Counted from the stretch's first letter, positions 9,496-18,655 are shown. The stretch: DNA of 64,000 bases from Elusimicrobiota bacterium (GCA_031287735.1 JAITSO010000054.1:62001-126000), one strand, 5' to 3'. The notes: generated from the letters alone by a model not told the origin. Made by a program: numbers and translations.

Positions 9496-9883
9496 AATAT
9501 AGACTATTGATGGAAATTTATCACCATGCTTATTAACACGTGCTTGATTTTAGTAGATTTTGGTGGGTAAAATGCAAAACAGGTAGGAAAATCAGAAAAG
9601 CAGTTTAACGGAAATAAGCTTTGGAAAAAAACAAATGGGACGACACTTGCAAAATTGCTACATTGTTAAAATGCTTAATTTATAGTGCTTGTCGCGTGCG
9701 TTTAAATTTAAACTTTAATTTACGATGTGGTTTTGCTGTTTGTTGCTTTGGAACTTTTGGATATTGCTAAAATCTACGAATCAGCTTTTGCGAGTTTAAA
9801 CGCAACAGTTCGACCGAAAACGTCAATATATGTAGCCGATAAACGTCTTTTCCATTCCATTCTATAAAATCTTCTGTACATTT
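9496..9883 (+). other. Intergenic region, no gene identified
   Basis: 388 bases between convergent genes. A 40-codon plus-strand frame ends near 9866 (LLFVALELLDIAKIYESAFA), but I recognise no family and it has no start with a ribosome site. No clear hairpin terminator was found. Confidence 0.45.
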
Positions 9884-10975
9884 TTATACATTAAATTTGA
9901 ATTCTATGATATCACCATCTTTAACCAAATAGTCTTTTCCTTCACTCCTTAAAAGACCTGCTTCTTTGACTGCTTTTTCGCTACCAAGTTTAAATAAATC
10001 GTCAAAATTCATGACTTCTGCACGTATAAAGCCTCTTTCAAAATCTGAATGAATAACACCCGCAGCCTGTGGAGCTAAAAATCCTTTTTTTATAGTCCAG
10101 GCACGCACTTCCACTTCACCAGCGGTTAAATATGTTGCAAGTCCTAAAATGTCATAACTAGCTTTTACTAAACGATTTAATCCGGGTGATTCAAGCCCTA
10201 AATCTTTTAAAAAAGTTTCCCTGTCTTGCTCGGCAAGTTCAGCAAGTTCAGACTCAATTTTTGCACATATAGTAACAGCTTGAGCGTTTTCTTTTTTCGC
10301 ATATTCCCTTACAACCTCCACATATTTGTTTTCCATAGTTGGCAAATCACTTTCCCCAGTATTGCATGCGTATAAGACTTTTTTTGAGGTTATTAGAAAA
10401 AAATCTTTAATGATTGATTCTTCTTCTCCGGCTAATTCAAGAGTTCTGGCGGGTTTGCCAGCTTCAAGGTGCTTTTGGATTTTTTCGGCAAGTTCTTTTT
10501 CAGCAATAATTTTTTTATCACTTATACGAGTGTTTTTTTTAAGACGTTCAAGCCTCTTTGAGACAGTGTCCATATCTGCTAAGATAAGCTCTGTGTCTAT
10601 AATTTCAATATCTTTTAAAGGTTCTACAGTTCCAGAAACATGCGTTACGTCTTTGCTTTCAAAACATCTGACAACATGAACGATAGCGGCTGTTTCTCTA
10701 ATATGAGCCAAAAATTGATTCCCAAGTCCTTCGCCTTTTGAAGCACCTTTTACAAGTCCGGCAATGTCCACAAACTCCACAGACGCCGGCACTTTTTTTT
10801 TTGTTTTGTAAATTTTTTCAAGAAAATCTAACCTGCTATCCGGTACTGCTACCATACCAACATTAGGTTCTATCGTACAAAAAGGATAATTGGCTACTTC
10901 AGCGCCAGCTTTTGTGATTGCATTAAATAAGGTAGATTTTCCGACATTTGGTAATCCTACAATTCCCAGTTTCAT
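9884..10975 (-). CDS. ychF: Redox-regulated ATPase YchF (Obg-related)
   Basis: A ribosome-associated P-loop NTPase of the Obg class that prefers ATP. The N-terminus has G1 (GLPNVGKST), then PFCTIEPNVG, the DIAGLVKGASKGEGLGNQFL G3 region, a coiled-coil insertion, and the C-terminal TGS domain (FLAPQAAGVIHSDFERGFIRAEV). The start at 10975 (MKLGIVGLPN) is supported by GTAGGAG on the coding strand 5 bases upstream. A longer open frame to 11074 adds 33 residues with no family match. Length is 363 residues, which is standard. Confidence 0.96.
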   Translation of the reverse strand: MKLGIVGLPNVGKSTLFNAITKAGAEVANYPFCTIEPNVGMVAVPDSRLDFLEKIYKTKKKVPASVEFVDIAGLVKGASKGEGLGNQFLAHIRETAAIVHVVRCFESKDVTHVSGTVEPLKDIEIIDTELILADMDTVSKRLERLKKNTRISDKKIIAEKELAEKIQKHLEAGKPARTLELAGEEESIIKDFFLITSKKVLYACNTGESDLPTMENKYVEVVREYAKKENAQAVTICAKIESELAELAEQDRETFLKDLGLESPGLNRLVKASYDILGLATYLTAGEVEVRAWTIKKGFLAPQAAGVIHSDFERGFIRAEVMNFDDLFKLGSEKAVKEAGLLRSEGKDYLVKDGDIIEFKFNV

Positions 10976-11452
10976 AAAACTCCTACAAATAATTTGTTTT
11001 CTACAATGTGTGGTAAATATTTGGCAAAAAAATTGCTTGAACACACTGTGATGATAACGGCAACTATTATACAATATATTTATTTAAATTTATCTTATTG
11101 ACTTATTGCAAAGACTGGCGGGCAAGAACAATTGCAGCAAAGCGGTAATGTTGAATTTTAGTGTCCCCCAGAAGTAAAGTGCAATAAAGATGACTACAAC
11201 ATATTCAAAGTAATATTTTATAGATCACTTTTATGAAATAATAAAAAACAAAATAATCAATTAACCGAGTCGGCATTTAAATATAAAGTGGCTGTGTGCT
11301 AAATCTCTATGCAAAATGAATTTTAAATCAAATGTGGCAAGTGCGACGGTATTAGTATGTGTCATGACTATTGCAACGTATTTCATAAATTGCACGGAAT
11401 GTTTGTTGAAAAATTGACTTATGCATTTATATTTTTATACAATTCAGCAATC
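10976..11452 (+). other. Divergent intergenic region between ychF and secG
   Basis: 477 bases. It carries the ychF ribosome site at its left end and a candidate secG promoter at 11414-11443. I see no RNA gene or conserved small ORF in the rest. Confidence 0.5.
11414..11443 (+). promoter_or_regulatory. Candidate sigma-70 promoter for secG
   Basis: TTGACT (11414-11419) and TACAAT (11438-11443) are separated by 18 bases. The -10 box ends only 9 bases before the secG ATG at 11453, so the transcript may have little or no leader. Confidence 0.5.
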
Positions 11453-11845
11453 ATGAATGTAATATTGTATGTTATAGAATTTGTCCATTACAGTGTGTGT
11501 ATTGGCTTAATTTTTATAGTTTTGTTGCAAGCGGGTAAAAGTGGCGGTATAATCGGTGCTTTTGGTTCTGGTTCTTCAGAGCAAATTTTCAATGCACCTT
11601 CTGGAATAGCATTTATAAAAAAGGTAACAATTGTTTTAGCTTGTTTATTTATGTTTACATCTTTGCTACTTACAAAAATTTCGACTAATGTTGGTCTTTC
11701 TTTGCTATCTGACCAATTATCTAAAATTTCTACTTCAAATTCATTGAAAAATATGCCGGGTGCTGTTGGCAGGCAAGGTGGGGTGCCGTTATCTGCTGTG
11801 CTTGATGACGACAATAGAGGTGCTGAACAACAGCATTCAGAATAG
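11453..11845 (+). CDS. secG: Preprotein translocase subunit SecG
   Basis: A small accessory subunit of the SecYEG channel in the inner membrane. Two membrane segments (about residues 3-22 and 50-70) flank the diagnostic cytoplasmic loop LLQAGKSGGIIGAFGSGSSE. The tail is hydrophilic and somewhat long (130 residues in all). I chose the ATG at 11453, just before the first membrane segment. A longer frame from 11357 adds a non-matching N-terminus. No ribosome site precedes 11453, while a promoter -10 box does, which suggests leaderless translation. Confidence 0.9.
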   Translation: MNVILYVIEFVHYSVCIGLIFIVLLQAGKSGGIIGAFGSGSSEQIFNAPSGIAFIKKVTIVLACLFMFTSLLLTKISTNVGLSLLSDQLSKISTSNSLKNMPGAVGRQGGVPLSAVLDDDNRGAEQQHSE

Positions 11846-11899
11846 CATACGGTTATGTTGCGGTTATGGGACATGAAAGTGTGCTGTTTTGTCTGGGTT

Positions 11900-11981
11900 G
11901 CTGTGGTGGCGGAATTGGCATACGCGCACGTTTGAGGGGCGTGTCCTTAACCGGATGCGGGTTCGAGTCCCGCCCTCAGCA
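11900..11981 (+). tRNA. tRNA-Leu (anticodon GAG)
   Basis: A class II tRNA reads clearly. The acceptor is GCTGTGG with CCTCAGC (one T-T mismatch at the fifth pair) and discriminator A. The anticodon stem CACGT/GCGTG encloses loop TTGAGGG with anticodon GAG. A variable arm of about 13 bases and T-arm GCGGG-TTCGAGT-CCCGC follow. CCA is not encoded. It lies 54 bases after secG. Confidence 0.93.
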
Positions 11982-11988
11982 TGTTTTT

Positions 11989-12060
11989 GCGGGTGTAATT
12001 CAGTGGTAGAATGTCTCGTTGCCAACGAGAATGTCGTGGGTTCAAATCCCATCGCCCGCT
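11989..12060 (+). tRNA. tRNA-Gly (anticodon GCC)
   Basis: Acceptor GCGGGTG pairs with CGCCCGC, with discriminator T. The anticodon stem TCTCG/CGAGA has loop TTGCCAA (anticodon GCC). The T-loop is TTCAAAT within a GTGGG/CCCAT stem. CCA is not encoded. It is 7 bases after tRNA-Leu, so they are probably co-transcribed. Confidence 0.94.
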
Positions 12061-12348
12061 GTTTTGTGAGCAATGAATTGGCTAGATTAGAATATGAAAT
12101 ACAATACGCGTAGATGTGTACAAGTTCGGAATAATGTGGTAGTTGCTGGATAGTTTCGTTTGTTCTTGTTGCCTTGGGTATTTAGATTTAGCGACCTGCA
12201 ATCATTGCGTTTTAGGTGAAGCAGAGTGCTTTGTTACGAAAATGTCTTATATGGCCATTAATGAAAGGGTAAGTAAAGCGAATATTACGCAATTTGGTCG
12301 GATTGCTCGGTTTGTGTTACTTTTCAGTTATTGACGTCGAAAGATATA

Positions 12349-12419
12349 TGGAGCCAGGGGGAATTGAACCCCCATCTTATCGTTGCGAACGATACGTTCT
12401 TCCGTTTAACTATGACCCC
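12349..12419 (-). tRNA. tRNA-Ala (anticodon CGC)
   Basis: On the minus strand, acceptor GGGGTCA pairs with TGGCTCC and includes a G3-U70 wobble, the classical alanine identity element. The anticodon stem TATCG/CGATA has loop TTCGCAA (anticodon CGC). The T-arm is GGGGG-TTCAATT-CCCCC and the discriminator is A. At 71 bases the D-arm is small. CCA is not encoded. Confidence 0.9.
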
Positions 12420-12870
12420 TGTTGCAGCGAAGCATTTTTGTGTGCAGCTCAATGGGATGACTGTAAGTATGATAGTAAAAATAGAAAAACATATCAATTT
12501 TTCGCGACGTTTATGCTGGTATATAGCAGGTTATTCTAAATTATGCACAAATGTGTCTCATTGTTATTTCAGTTGATAAAAAATTAGTCACTTAACGGTT
12601 GGGTTTAGTACGCGTTAAGCTAAGATTTGCAGCATATATAAGTAGCATTTTTGTTCCCGGATTGGGAAAAATAGCTGACAGTGTAGATTAAGTAAGTTTT
12701 CAGATGAATTCATAATATAAGTTCCCCGAATTGGAATGTTGCGTATTGGGTTTTGTACACTAGTATAGTATATATATTTTTTTTAGAAATTTTTATTTTG
12801 CAGTGTTTTGCTGTTATCTGTAAGATGAATATCAGTTGATAAAATTTAAGATATTATGAAAGGAGGAGAC
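12420..12870 (+). other. Intergenic region upstream of histone-like gene
   Basis: 451 bases. It ends in a strong ribosome site AGGAGGAG (12861-12868). A TA-rich tract around 12760-12790 could hold a promoter, but I see no convincing -35/-10 pair. No other gene is seen. Confidence 0.45.
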
Positions 12871-12987
12871 ATGCCTTGTAAGTCTAATGGTTCATCAAAA
12901 AACACTGTAAGTAAAGTTGCGAAAGAATCAAAGTTGGGTGCTAAGAAAACAGCAAAAAAATCAGCAGTCGCTGCTAAGAAAAAGTAG
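12871..12987 (+). CDS. 38-residue lysine/alanine-rich histone H1-like peptide
   Basis: A short ORF begins at an ATG preceded by the strong ribosome site AGGAGGAG and stops with TAG at 12987. The product is lysine-rich with the motifs SKVAKESKLGAKKTAKKS and VAAKKK. Such tails are typical of bacterial H1-like DNA-binding peptides, so nucleoid binding is plausible. It is followed 13 bases later by a deaminase gene. The excellent ribosome site and biased composition are the reasons to call it real. Confidence 0.7.
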   Translation: MPCKSNGSSKNTVSKVAKESKLGAKKTAKKSAVAAKKK

Positions 12988-13000
12988 TTTTTGGGAATTA

Positions 13001-13489
13001 ATGATGGACAGTAAACCAAGTAGACCTGGCTGGGACGAGTATTTTATGAAATTAGCATGGCTTGTTGCTGAAAGAGCAACATGTTTGCGTCATCATGTGG
13101 GTGCTGTTGTCGTTAAAGATAAAAGAATTTTAACTACTGGGTACAATGGTTCAGTTGTTGGGTCGCAAGATTGTTTGGCTTTGGGTTGCTTGAGAAATAA
13201 ATTGCAAATTCCTTCGGGACAAAGACAAGAAATATGTAGGGCTGTCCATGCTGAGCAAAATGCGATAATACAAGGTGGGTACACCGGTGTAGATATAAGA
13301 GGTTCTACTTTATATTGTACGCATTCGCCTTGTTCATTGTGTGCAAGAATGATAGTAAATGCTGGAATAAGGAAAATTCTTACAGATGTTGAGTATCCGG
13401 ATTTGTCTTATAAGGATATTTTTGGTGGTGTTGGAATTGAATTTGCTGTTTTGAAAGTAAAAAATTTTTTAATTGCGCCACTTTTATAA
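13001..13489 (+). CDS. dCMP deaminase family protein (ComEB-like)
   Basis: A zinc deaminase, most likely converting dCMP to dUMP for dTTP synthesis. The zinc site is VHAEQNAI (His and catalytic Glu) plus THSPCSLCARMI (two Cys). The N-terminus RPGWDEYFMKLAWLVAERATC and the TGYNGSVVGSQDC insert with extra cysteines are typical of dCMP deaminases. I chose ATG 13001 (13004 is equally possible). The open frame extends back to 12917 but there overlaps the histone-like gene in another frame. Length is about 162 residues. Confidence 0.85.
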   Translation: MMDSKPSRPGWDEYFMKLAWLVAERATCLRHHVGAVVVKDKRILTTGYNGSVVGSQDCLALGCLRNKLQIPSGQRQEICRAVHAEQNAIIQGGYTGVDIRGSTLYCTHSPCSLCARMIVNAGIRKILTDVEYPDLSYKDIFGGVGIEFAVLKVKNFLIAPLL

Positions 13490-13524
13490 GGGCGTGGATG
13501 TACAAAAAAATGGAGGCTGTGTTT

Positions 13525-14010
13525 ATGCTTAAAAAATTGGTTTTAGTTATTTGTGGTGTATTTGTATTTAGTGTTGCGGTCCCTTCAGCTTCTTTTTCAT
13601 TTTACGATGACGAAATCGAGTCTGATCAGGTGAAGTCGAATGAAAAAAAAGAGGATAGAGAGAATGTTAAAAATCAGAAAAAAGAATTTTTTACAAAATT
13701 GGAGATTTTGGTAACTAAGTACAACGAGTCCGACGGTGCTGGCAAAGATGCTGCGAAAGCAGATATTAGGAAGTTAGTGGCTGAAAATGTAGAAAACGAA
13801 TTAGAACGTAAAGAGAAAAAAATTAAACGCGAGCAGGAAAGGGTAGATAAAATTAAATCTGACAAAGAGTCCCATGTAGACAAAGAAGTTAAAAAATATA
13901 TAAGTAAAAAGGGACAAGAAAAATTGAGAAAACAGAATGCGAAGTTGACTGAAAATGTAGATGAAGCTGACGTCAAAAAAGGTCGTAAGTCTAAACCTAA
14001 AAGTCATTGA
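13525..14010 (+). CDS. Secreted coiled-coil protein, unknown function
   Basis: A signal peptide (about residues 1-24: MLKKLVLVICGVFVFSVAV then SASFS) is followed by a highly charged, lysine- and glutamate-rich helix with likely coiled coil from about residue 35 to 150. It ends in a basic tail (KKGRKSKPKSH). I chose the ATG at 13525 because it starts the signal peptide and has GGAGG about 8 bases upstream; the frame opens at 13498. It was probably co-transcribed with the deaminase. I recognise no family. Length is 161 residues. Confidence 0.65.
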   Translation: MLKKLVLVICGVFVFSVAVPSASFSFYDDEIESDQVKSNEKKEDRENVKNQKKEFFTKLEILVTKYNESDGAGKDAAKADIRKLVAENVENELERKEKKIKREQERVDKIKSDKESHVDKEVKKYISKKGQEKLRKQNAKLTENVDEADVKKGRKSKPKSH

Positions 14011-14454
14011 AGTAGCGATTGTTGGTTGTTGTATCGTTTTTGTTTGGTAAATGTTATGCTGCATATGTTATTAGAAGTGCGGAACTCAGACTTAAATCAA
14101 TATTTTGCATAAGATGGCTTTGCACTGAAATAATGATAGCTGGTTTGATTTGATAACTAGATGTTTTGTGATGTAAATAGACGGAATACGTCATTGTCCT
14201 GGTCAGCAATATTTTGTGTTAGCAAAGCTGTTATGAGTAGTTTTGTTGCGTATGTTTTTTGTGTTTTGTTGGAAATGGTTTTTTATTCTATATTTGCCTA
14301 CGCACTAATATGTTTTTAGTGCGTAGCTAGCAAAATGTTGTTGTCTTGTGTTCTGTGTGCGTTGCTTGAGTTGTTTTTTGTGTCTTGATAGTGAGAAATC
14401 GAAAGGTTGTATCGTTTTCATCATATTTGAACGCGATGACTTAAAGCACTGAAT
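14011..14454 (+). other. Intergenic region between convergent genes
   Basis: 444 bases, TG-rich on the plus strand. The only structure I find is the hairpin at 14298-14326, listed separately. No ORF with a ribosome site. Confidence 0.45.
14298..14326. terminator. Perfect hairpin, possible bidirectional terminator
   Basis: CTACGCACTA (14298-14307) and its exact complement TAGTGCGTAG (14317-14326) form a 10-bp stem with a 9-base loop between two convergent genes. No long T tract follows on either strand, so termination is only inferred. Confidence 0.4.
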
Positions 14455-15144
14455 TCAAAAAGATGTGGTAAATTTCTTGTACCGCGGTTGTATGTTTTTG
14501 AGACTTTGAATGGTTTTTTTTATATTGTTGCTTGCAAAAATATGGTTTCCGCTGACTAAAACATCCGCACCGGCTCCAATGCAAATTTTTGCTGTGTCAC
14601 GGTTAATTCCTCCGTCAACTTCTATCAAACAGTTGTATTTATTATCGTCAATAATTTTTCTTAGTTGCACAATTTTTATAGTAACATCGTCAATAAAAGA
14701 TTGCCCGCCAAAGCCGGGTTCAACTGACATAATCAAAACTAAATCTACAGAAGGCAGCAACGCCTCTATTTCAGAAATGCCAGTCTTAGGGTTTATTGAA
14801 ATGCCGGCTTTCGTGTTTGATTTTTTTATGTTTTCTATTAAATTTTTTTTGTCTGTTAGAGTTTCTGCGTGGAAGGTTATTCCATCTGCCCCTACCTCTT
14901 TAAACTTTTCCCAGTATTTTTGTGGTTCGCGTATCATTAAATGGATATCAAAAAACAAAGTACTTTTGCTTCTTAATGATTTTACAATACATGGTCCAAC
15001 TGTAATATTTGGAACAAAATGTCCGTCCATTACATCTATGTGTAGCCAATTAGCACCAGAATTTTCAAGAACTTTAGTATCTCTTTCAAGATTTGCGAAA
15101 TCTGCGGACAATATAGAAGGAGCAATTAAAATACGTTTTGACAT
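14455..15144 (-). CDS. rpe: Ribulose-phosphate 3-epimerase
   Basis: Interconverts ribulose-5-phosphate and xylulose-5-phosphate. TIM-barrel signatures are complete: IAPSILSADFANLE at the N-terminus, LHIDVMDGHFVPNIT with the metal-binding histidine and aspartate, DIHLMI, MSVEPGFGGQSFI and EVDGGIN. Length is 229 residues. The ATG at 15144 starts one base after the stop of the PASTA gene, implying translational coupling. A longer frame to 15240 only reads through that gene in another frame. Confidence 0.95.
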   Translation of the reverse strand: MSKRILIAPSILSADFANLERDTKVLENSGANWLHIDVMDGHFVPNITVGPCIVKSLRSKSTLFFDIHLMIREPQKYWEKFKEVGADGITFHAETLTDKKNLIENIKKSNTKAGISINPKTGISEIEALLPSVDLVLIMSVEPGFGGQSFIDDVTIKIVQLRKIIDDNKYNCLIEVDGGINRDTAKICIGAGADVLVSGNHIFASNNIKKTIQSLKNIQPRYKKFTTSF

Positions 15145-15145
15145 G

Positions 15146-16060
15146 TCAAATACCGTTGCTATTGTCGCTGGCATTACTACCATCGCTACTACCGCCGCTG
15201 TTGCTCTGCAAGTTTTTAATATTACGACTGGTTTTTTCAACTGATTCTTGCGGTTGCTCTACTACATTTTTGGCTGCCCCGGTCGAACCTGTATTGTTGT
15301 TAGTAGAGATCGAATACACAACGTTGTTGTCATTACTGTTGCTGTTATCGGCAACGTAGATTTCGGATTTTTTAGAAGAAGTGATATCAGTGTCAGGTTG
15401 AGGTATTTGCTTGATAATAATATCGATTTGTTCGTTTTCAGTTTTTTGGTAAATAATTTTCAACTCTATGTTGTTATCCACAGACCAATTTTGCACATCA
15501 GATAGATGCTTATTTACAAAATTAGGCATAAGAATTGTTCCGTCTATAGGTGGTCCATCGGAAACAGTGACACCTATAACAGAATCTTTTTCCACAATGG
15601 TTCCAGGTTCAATGTCTTGGGTTACAACAAAACCTTTTTCTGCAGCGACAGAATACCTGCGTGCGACTTCGCCCATCACTAAATTAGCAGACATGAGTAA
15701 TGCATCAGCTGCACGCGTACTTTGTCCAAAAAGATCAGGAACGTAAATCACTTCTCCACCTTTGCTTAAAACAACTTTAATGCTTTTGCCTTCTCTAATA
15801 GACACTCCGGCACTGGGAGCTTGCGACAAAATCACCCCGTTTGGAATTTGTTGATTAAATTCTTCACCTGATTTTTCTAAAGAACAATCTATTTTTTCAA
15901 GTTCATCCAAAGCCTCAACAAGGTTTTTGCCAATGATATTTGGTGTAATTACTTCTTTGTTGGAATGAATAACCGCGGTCATTATCATATTAATACTAAG
16001 ACACAAAGCAACACCGGTAAAAGTAAAAGCAAAAAAAAATTTAAAACATTTTTTTAACAA
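15146..16060 (-). CDS. Membrane-anchored PASTA-domain protein without kinase domain
   Basis: One N-terminal transmembrane helix (about residues 4-28) is followed by three PASTA-like repeats of about 65 residues (ITPNIIGKNLVEALDELEK; YVPDLFGQSTRAADALLMSA; LMPNFVNKHLSDVQNWSVD). The tail is Ser/Asn/Gly-rich and low in complexity. PASTA domains bind peptidoglycan or beta-lactams in Ser/Thr kinases and PBPs; here no catalytic domain is attached. I chose a TTG start at 16060 because GGGAGA precedes it by about 7 bases. The frame is open to 16183 but that part overlaps ilvC. Length is 304 residues. Confidence 0.75.
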   Translation of the reverse strand: MLKKCFKFFFAFTFTGVALCLSINMIMTAVIHSNKEVITPNIIGKNLVEALDELEKIDCSLEKSGEEFNQQIPNGVILSQAPSAGVSIREGKSIKVVLSKGGEVIYVPDLFGQSTRAADALLMSANLVMGEVARRYSVAAEKGFVVTQDIEPGTIVEKDSVIGVTVSDGPPIDGTILMPNFVNKHLSDVQNWSVDNNIELKIIYQKTENEQIDIIIKQIPQPDTDITSSKKSEIYVADNSNSNDNNVVYSISTNNNTGSTGAAKNVVEQPQESVEKTSRNIKNLQSNSGGSSDGSNASDNSNGI

Positions 16061-16130
16061 AAAGTATCTCCCAAAAACAAAAAAACCAAACGCTTTGCAC
16101 AATAAAGATACAAAACGTTCGTTTAAGAAC

Positions 16131-17138
16131 TTATTTTTTAGTCCACGCCATTTTAGAACGAAGCTTTGCACCGATTTTTTCAATAAGTCTTGCTGCTACT
16201 TCTTCCCTACATTTTTTAAATTCAGTCCTTCCGTTTTCGTTTTCTTTAACCCAGCTATCTGCAAACTTTCCAGATTGAATATCAGATAAAACCTTTTTCA
16301 TTTCCGCTCTTGTCTCATCCGTTATTATTCTTTTTCCAGTGACATATTCTCCGTATTCTGCTGTATCTGAAATTGAATAATTCATTTTTGCAATTCCGCC
16401 TTCAAAAATTAAATCCACAATAAGTTTCATCTCATGACAGCATTCAAAATATGCAATTTCAGGTTGGTAACCTGCTGCAACAAGTGTTTCAAAACCTGAG
16501 TTTATCAGCTCTACAACACCTCCGCAGAGGACAGACTGCTCACCGAACAAATCTGTTTCTGTCTCTTCAGTGAAAGTAGTTTCTAAAACTCCACCTCTTG
16601 TTCCACCTATTGCTTTTGCGTATGCAAGAGATAACTCTTTTGCTTTTCCGCTTGCGTTTTGTTCAATAGCTATTAGGCAAGGGACACCTTTTCCTTCTTC
16701 GTATTGTCTTCTCACCAAATGTCCTGGACCCTTTGGGGCAATCATTATCACATCTAAATCTGGAGTAGGTAGTATTCTTTTGTAACGAATATTAAATCCA
16801 TGCGAAAAACTTAACGTTATCCCTTTTTTTATATTAGGTTTGATATCTTCATCCCAAACTTTTTTCTGCATTTCATCAGGTAGTAGAATGTGTACCCAAT
16901 CCGCTTGTTTTACAGCTTCTGCGACATTTACCGGATTCCAACCGTCTTCGACTGCTTTCTTATAATTATCTCCTCCAGGTCTTTGTGCTACGATAACTTT
17001 TGCTCCGGAATCTCTGAGGTTTAAGGCATGAGCATGTCCTTGACTTCCATATCCTAAAATAGCGATGGTTCTACCACTTAAAAAATTTAAATCCGCATCA
17101 TTTTCGTAATACATCTTAGCTTCTTTAAATTCTACCAT
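16131..17138 (-). CDS. ilvC: Ketol-acid reductoisomerase (class I, NADP-type)
   Basis: Second common step of branched-chain amino acid synthesis. The Rossmann motif is [20 protein letters not shown], followed by [33 protein letters not shown], and the helical domain with metal-binding acidic residues ([29 protein letters not shown]). Its 335 residues match the short class I form. GGAGGAG lies 5-6 bases before the ATG. No other ilv gene is nearby. It sits 12 bases after the aldo-keto reductase gene. Confidence 0.96.
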   Translation of the reverse strand: MVEFKEAKMYYENDADLNFLSGRTIAILGYGSQGHAHALNLRDSGAKVIVAQRPGGDNYKKAVEDGWNPVNVAEAVKQADWVHILLPDEMQKKVWDEDIKPNIKKGITLSFSHGFNIRYKRILPTPDLDVIMIAPKGPGHLVRRQYEEGKGVPCLIAIEQNASGKAKELSLAYAKAIGGTRGGVLETTFTEETETDLFGEQSVLCGGVVELINSGFETLVAAGYQPEIAYFECCHEMKLIVDLIFEGGIAKMNYSISDTAEYGEYVTGKRIITDETRAEMKKVLSDIQSGKFADSWVKENENGRTEFKKCREEVAARLIEKIGAKLRSKMAWTKK

Positions 17139-17150
17139 TTTTTACTCCTC

Positions 17151-18401
17151 CTATTTCGCTAATTGTTTAAAAAGTCCTGAAACTTTAGTTAAATTTTCCG
17201 GAATGTTAATTTTCTGAGGACAATGTGGCAGGCATGCCTTGCAATTTATGCATCTGTCAGCTCTCTCAAATGCTTGCAAGGCTTTATAATCTCTTGTAAA
17301 AACTCTTTCACTTTTATCTACAAGATATTGGTTGTAAATAACCAAATTGTTTGGGATATCAACTTTTTTAGGACAGTATGGAGTGCAGTATTTACAGTTT
17401 GTGCAAGGGATTGTTCCAGAAGCTCTGTAAGCTGCGACTGCATTAGTTAAAGTGGTTCTTTCACTATTGGACAAAGGCTTGAAATCAGTCATCGTTTTTA
17501 TGTTGTCCTTTAATTGCTCCATATTGCTCATCCCACTTAACACAGTTATTACTCCTGGGAAAGATGCGGCATATCTTATCGCCCAAGAAGCTGTGGAAGT
17601 ACCTGGTTTGGCCACACTTAAAATTTTATTTGCTTGTGGATTTAAACTTGCAAGCTGTCCACCTTTTACAGGTTCCATAACCCAAATCGGAACATTGTAT
17701 TTTTGAACTGTTTCGTACATTTGTTTTGCGTCAATCAAATCCCAGTCTAAATAGTTCAGTTGTATCATTGCAAAGTCCCACTTGTAAGCTTTTAGCATTG
17801 GTTCTAATGCATCTGGACTGTCATGGAAAGAAAAACCAACATACTTAACTTTCCCTTCTCGTTTTTTCTTTTGCAAGAATTCGTAAACATCGTATTTTTT
17901 CAAATTGTTTTCAAAGATGTCTCTGTTTAAACTGTGGGCAAAATAAAAATCAAAATAATCAAACCCTGTTTTCTTGAGCTGCTCATTAAAAAGTTTTTCA
18001 TTATCCGTTTTAGAATTAACCATTTTTACCGGAAGCTTATCAGAGACATAGTAACTGTCTCTTGGATGTTTTTTTAAAACGTTTCCAGTGACAATTTCTG
18101 AATTTCCGCTCATATACATATAAGCAGTATCAAAAAAATTTGCACCGTGTGCCATAGCATAATCAACCATTTCCTGAACCTGTTTTTCGTCAATTCCGTA
18201 TTTATGCTTTGAATTTGCAGGTAAACGCATCATCCCAAAAGTCAACAAAGGTAATGTGATATCTTGAAACCTTGCTCTAGTAATTTTTGTAGTGTCAGTA
18301 TTAACTAAATCCGGCTGTCCCAACTTATTCAAGGAAAAACCTTGACTCAAAAGCCCGCCCAAAAGCAAAGATGACAACTTCAAAAACTCACGCCTATCCA
18401 T
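17151..18401 (-). CDS. Tat-signal aldo/keto reductase with two C-terminal [4Fe-4S] clusters
   Basis: The N-terminus MDRREFLKLSSLLLGG is a twin-arginine signal, so export of a folded protein is predicted. The aldo/keto reductase barrel follows (about residues 40-330), with FFDTAYMYMSGNSE carrying the catalytic Asp and Tyr, then KLPVKM. Two ferredoxin motifs close the protein: CTNCKYCTPYCPKKVDIP and CINCKACLPHCPQKINIP. Substrate is unknown. It is the first gene of the minus-strand block ahead of ilvC, with TAGGAGG before the ATG. Length is 416 residues. Confidence 0.85.
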   Translation of the reverse strand: MDRREFLKLSSLLLGGLLSQGFSLNKLGQPDLVNTDTTKITRARFQDITLPLLTFGMMRLPANSKHKYGIDEKQVQEMVDYAMAHGANFFDTAYMYMSGNSEIVTGNVLKKHPRDSYYVSDKLPVKMVNSKTDNEKLFNEQLKKTGFDYFDFYFAHSLNRDIFENNLKKYDVYEFLQKKKREGKVKYVGFSFHDSPDALEPMLKAYKWDFAMIQLNYLDWDLIDAKQMYETVQKYNVPIWVMEPVKGGQLASLNPQANKILSVAKPGTSTASWAIRYAASFPGVITVLSGMSNMEQLKDNIKTMTDFKPLSNSERTTLTNAVAAYRASGTIPCTNCKYCTPYCPKKVDIPNNLVIYNQYLVDKSERVFTRDYKALQAFERADRCINCKACLPHCPQKINIPENLTKVSGLFKQLAK

Positions 18402-18655
18402 AAATCCTCCTATCGTTTATAAACTCAAATAACCAGCTACATTGTATTTTTTTTAGTGGAAATATTCAAATCAGAATAGTTAATAAGTGGAAAACATGGT
18501 AGTGTCAGATTTCTTTCATAAAAGCAAGATGAAGTTGCGATATGTGCTATGCTGTAGTTGAATAGTGTAAAATATTTACGTGTTTTTGGAAAAGTGGTAG
18601 CATATTTGTACAGTGGTGTGGTTATTAGGAAATTAATAGTGAGCGGAGATTCAAA

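Noticed and set aside
11889..12113. Plus-strand frame of 74 codons after secG
   Set aside because: It is the translation of tRNA-Leu and tRNA-Gly; the opposite-strand frame 11864-12073 has the same cause.
12294..12576. Two overlapping 81-codon frames
   Set aside because: Both read through the minus-strand tRNA-Ala; no ribosome site.
14510..15244. Long plus-strand frame (244 codons) opposite rpe
   Set aside because: It is antisense to a complete ribulose-phosphate epimerase and has no family match.
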